Part shown: positions 61,905 to 64,000 of the stretch, one piece after another | Layout: each line of letters starts with the position of its first letter | How positions within the stretch are numbered: position 1 is the stretch's first letter | Assembly (NCBI GenBank): GCA_022826755.1 | Contig: JAJDUG010000049.1 | Coordinates: 62,001 to 126,000 of the forward strand | Direction: 5' to 3' | Source of the DNA: Acidobacteriota bacterium | GTDB lineage: Bacteria > Acidobacteriota > Terriglobia > Versatilivoradales > Versatilivoraceae | DNA: 64,000 nucleotides | Made by a program: the position numbers and the translations under genes | The notes under the pieces: model-generated | The model's database searches: none | Seen by the model: only the letters and a program-made list of their open reading frames with translations | What the model was told of the DNA's origin: nothing

Positions 61905-63824
61905 TCAGAGTTGGGCGGAAATTTCGTCCAGGCGGGATTGGTTCACCAGGATTTCTCCCTGTTCCTGCATCCGGGTCCTGGTCCCTTCCAGGAAGGCATC
62001 GAAAACCGTCTGCCGCTTTCGGGTCAACAACCGGTTGCGTATCTCCTCTTTTTCCGCGGCAAACTCTTCCGCATCGATATCCTGCCTCTCGGTGAGTACA
62101 GCCACCACCAGCCGCCTGCCCACCCGGATGGGATCGCTGACCTCTCCTTCCTTGGCCGAAAAGGCAAACTCATCCAGCGGGGTGCTTGCGCCCAGATCGG
62201 GAATGGAACCATTGCGGCTGAAGGGATCGCTGAGCTTGACCTCGATACGGGCTCGCCGAGCCGCGGATGACAACTTTCGACCGGCCTTCACTTTCTCGAC
62301 CAGGTCCTCTGCCTGGGATTGAGCCGCGGCACTGCTCTTCTTGTCGAGCACATCCTGTTCCACCCTGCTACGGACTTCCTCGAATTCAGGAATTTCGGAG
62401 GGCTTCACCTCGACCAGGCGGGCCAGAACGAATCCGTTGGGGACGCGCTGGGGCGCGCTGATGGCGCCCTCCGTCATGGAGAACACCCTGGTTGACAGAT
62501 CCGGTGCGTTTCCGATGCCGGGAATCGCTGCTCCCGGAGAGAAAAAGGACGACGTTTCAGTCACCAGGTTCAACTCCTTGGCAATGTCTTCAAAGGAGCG
62601 TTCGTCCCTGGTTTGCCGATAGGCCTTGTCGGCCAGGTCTCTTGCCGCCACCTCGGCCTTTTCACTGGTCAGCGAAGACTCGATGAGGCCCTTCACCTCC
62701 TCGAAAGCCTGGGTGCGAGCGGCCTGCTTTTCAAGCACCTTGACGATGTGAAGACCAAACTGGGTGGTCACCAGATTGCTGATCGCACCCTTGGCCAGGC
62801 CGAAGGCCGCCCGTTCGAATTCAGGCACCATCCTGCCGCGGCCAAAGAACCCCAGGTCTCCACCGTTTGCAGCCGAACCGTCCTCGGAGTGCCGCCTCGC
62901 CAATTGGGCAAAATCCTTGCCCGCCTTGGCCTCCTCGAGAACCTTCTCGGCCTTCTGACGGATCTTCTGCACGGACTCGGGCGACTCGCCGGCGGTCTTG
63001 AACAATATATGAGAAGCCTGAACCTGTTCCTGAACCTGAAATTCGGACCGGTTCTCGCGGTAATAGTCCTGCATCTCCTCGGCAGTGGGTTCGAAGTCGG
63101 CCCTGAGCCGACCGGTGTCCGCCAGCAGATACTCGATCCGACGCCGTTCCGGGAGGCGGTAAGTCGGCTTGTTCTCCTCGTAGTGGGCCGTGATTTCATC
63201 CAGGGCGATGAACTCCGTTCCCTCGAACGAAGCCGGGTCGATGACCGCGTAGCGGACTCTGGCCTTCTCGTTCCGAAGCCGGTAGTCTTCCTCGGCCTCC
63301 CAGTCGGAGACATTCACATATTCGGTAACCAGGCCACGCAATTTCTCCTGCATGATCTCGTAACGAATCGATTCCTCGAACTGCTCCACCGTCAGTCCGT
63401 TTTGGCGCAGGATCGCCTTGTATCGTTGGAGAAAGAAGTTCCCTTCCTCGAGAAACGCCGGAACGGTCAGGATCTTCTCCTGAATCTCCTCGGAGGTAGC
63501 ATCCACTCCCAGCCGGCGTCCTTGTTGCAAGACGATTTCCCGGCTGATGAGCTGATTGAGAATCTGCTGTTCAATCCTCAACTGCCGCAATAACTTGCGA
63601 TCGTAGGGCACGCGGCTGCTGCGCAGGAACCGGAACAGGGCATCCCTCAGTTCCGCCGGCGAAATCTCGGCGCTCCCCACCCGGGCGACAAAGGGCACCC
63701 CGATCTCGTGTCCCCATAACCCGCCGGATCCGGGGATCAGGTAAGCCACCAGCCCTACCACCAGCAACGGCAGAAACAACCAGGCGAACAACCGCTTTCG
63801 CCGACGCATGAGATCCAGAATCAT
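61905..63824 (-). CDS. ppiD: PpiD-like membrane-anchored peptidyl-prolyl isomerase
   Basis: A 639-residue periplasmic chaperone. One N-terminal membrane segment (LFAWLFLPLLVVGLVAYLI, residues 12-30) precedes a SurA-type helical domain (VGSAEISPAELRDALFRFL, LNQLISREIVLQQGRRLGV). The central parvulin domain (ASHILFKTAGESPES, FAQLARRHSEDGSAANGGD, GFFGRGRMVPEFERAAFGL) lies near residues 270-365. A second, degenerate parvulin-like region follows (GIGNAPDLSTRVFSMTEGAI). Size and order match PpiD, which helps outer-membrane protein folding at the SecYEG exit. Confidence 0.9.
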   Translation of the reverse strand: MILDLMRRRKRLFAWLFLPLLVVGLVAYLIPGSGGLWGHEIGVPFVARVGSAEISPAELRDALFRFLRSSRVPYDRKLLRQLRIEQQILNQLISREIVLQQGRRLGVDATSEEIQEKILTVPAFLEEGNFFLQRYKAILRQNGLTVEQFEESIRYEIMQEKLRGLVTEYVNVSDWEAEEDYRLRNEKARVRYAVIDPASFEGTEFIALDEITAHYEENKPTYRLPERRRIEYLLADTGRLRADFEPTAEEMQDYYRENRSEFQVQEQVQASHILFKTAGESPESVQKIRQKAEKVLEEAKAGKDFAQLARRHSEDGSAANGGDLGFFGRGRMVPEFERAAFGLAKGAISNLVTTQFGLHIVKVLEKQAARTQAFEEVKGLIESSLTSEKAEVAARDLADKAYRQTRDERSFEDIAKELNLVTETSSFFSPGAAIPGIGNAPDLSTRVFSMTEGAISAPQRVPNGFVLARLVEVKPSEIPEFEEVRSRVEQDVLDKKSSAAAQSQAEDLVEKVKAGRKLSSAARRARIEVKLSDPFSRNGSIPDLGASTPLDEFAFSAKEGEVSDPIRVGRRLVVAVLTERQDIDAEEFAAEKEEIRNRLLTRKRQTVFDAFLEGTRTRMQEQGEILVNQSRLDEISAQL

Positions 63825-63963
63825 TGCTCTTCACGCTCTCCTGTTCGAGCACCGCCAAGGGTGCGACAGCCCTATGCCAACAACGGAAAACCCTCAAAAA
63901 TGCCATTATACCAGAGCCGGAAAGGCCGGCCGCCATTCCCCCGAACAGGTGCCGGTTAAGTGT

Positions 63964-63992
63964 TTGTAAATTAAGGGGAACTTTGCTATGCT
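63964..63992 (+). promoter_or_regulatory. Sigma70-type promoter at right edge
   Basis: TTGTAA (63964-63969) and TATGCT (63987-63992) with a 17-bp spacer, pointing rightward to a gene beyond the window and divergent from ppiD. Confidence 0.55.
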
Positions 63993-64000
63993 GAAGTGGA

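Overview
The window is high-GC, densely coded bacterial chromosome with one clearly AT-richer insert at about 43.9-51.9 kb. Gene content suggests a Gram-negative heterotroph with a large environmental genome: a myo-inositol catabolic operon, several Gfo/Idh/MocA oxidoreductases, an SMP-30 lactonase, FG-GAP/VCBS and DUF3500 secreted proteins, a sodium-pumping NADH:quinone oxidoreductase, SelB, and periplasmic DsbD/TlpA/HtrA/PpiD quality control. This fits Acidobacteriota or a similar phylum, but nothing here (no rRNA, no phylogenetic marker I can place) fixes the taxonomy. I saw no rRNA, tRNA or CRISPR array.

Layout. 1-5.8 kb: leftward iolD-iolE-iolG-HpcH/HpaI aldolase-DUF3500 operon, preceded by a 245-bp element with perfect 20-bp terminal inverted repeats. 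6.2-9.5 kb: ABC-2 exporter pair and a 2-hydroxyacid dehydrogenase. 10-16.9 kb: secreted 14-repeat FG-GAP protein, SDR, hotdog thioesterase, SMP-30 lactonase, TPR protein. 16.9-25.2 kb: selB, galU with an aldehyde dehydrogenase, XdhC, DAHP synthase behind an apparent aromatic-peptide attenuator, and folD. 25.3-30.6 kb: coaE-dsbD-tlpA-htrA-nudix run with translational overlaps. 31-33.5 kb: a Rieske fusion protein and a cyclophilin. 34-41.4 kb: complete nqrABCDEF-apbE-nqrM operon with a CRP/FNR-type palindrome upstream. 41.4-43.8 kb: ilvD and an Smr protein. 43.9-51.9 kb: AT-rich island with two gene pairs, one encoding a giant HNH/helical-repeat/PIN-like protein overlapped by an unknown partner. 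52-55.8 kb: lexA with a self-operator inside its promoter, then an ECF sigma/anti-sigma/CpxP-like/methyltransferase run. 55.8-60 kb: tartronate-semialdehyde-type reductase and two Gfo/Idh dehydrogenases. 60-64 kb: two exported proteins, one PpiD-like.

Between genes there are several families of short non-coding repeats: three ~330-bp dispersed copies (13.8, 30.7 and 57.8 kb) plus a solo end at 9.6 kb, a GC palindrome family (21.7 and 61.7-61.9 kb), and GTGAAG/CACTTC-type tandem repeats (21.5, 21.7 and 58.2 kb).

The best candidates for something undescribed are the island module (HNH/TPR/PIN plus 642-residue partner, a plausible anti-phage or anti-plasmid system), its neighbouring small gene pair, and the aromatic-rich leader-peptide attenuator in front of the DAHP synthase gene.
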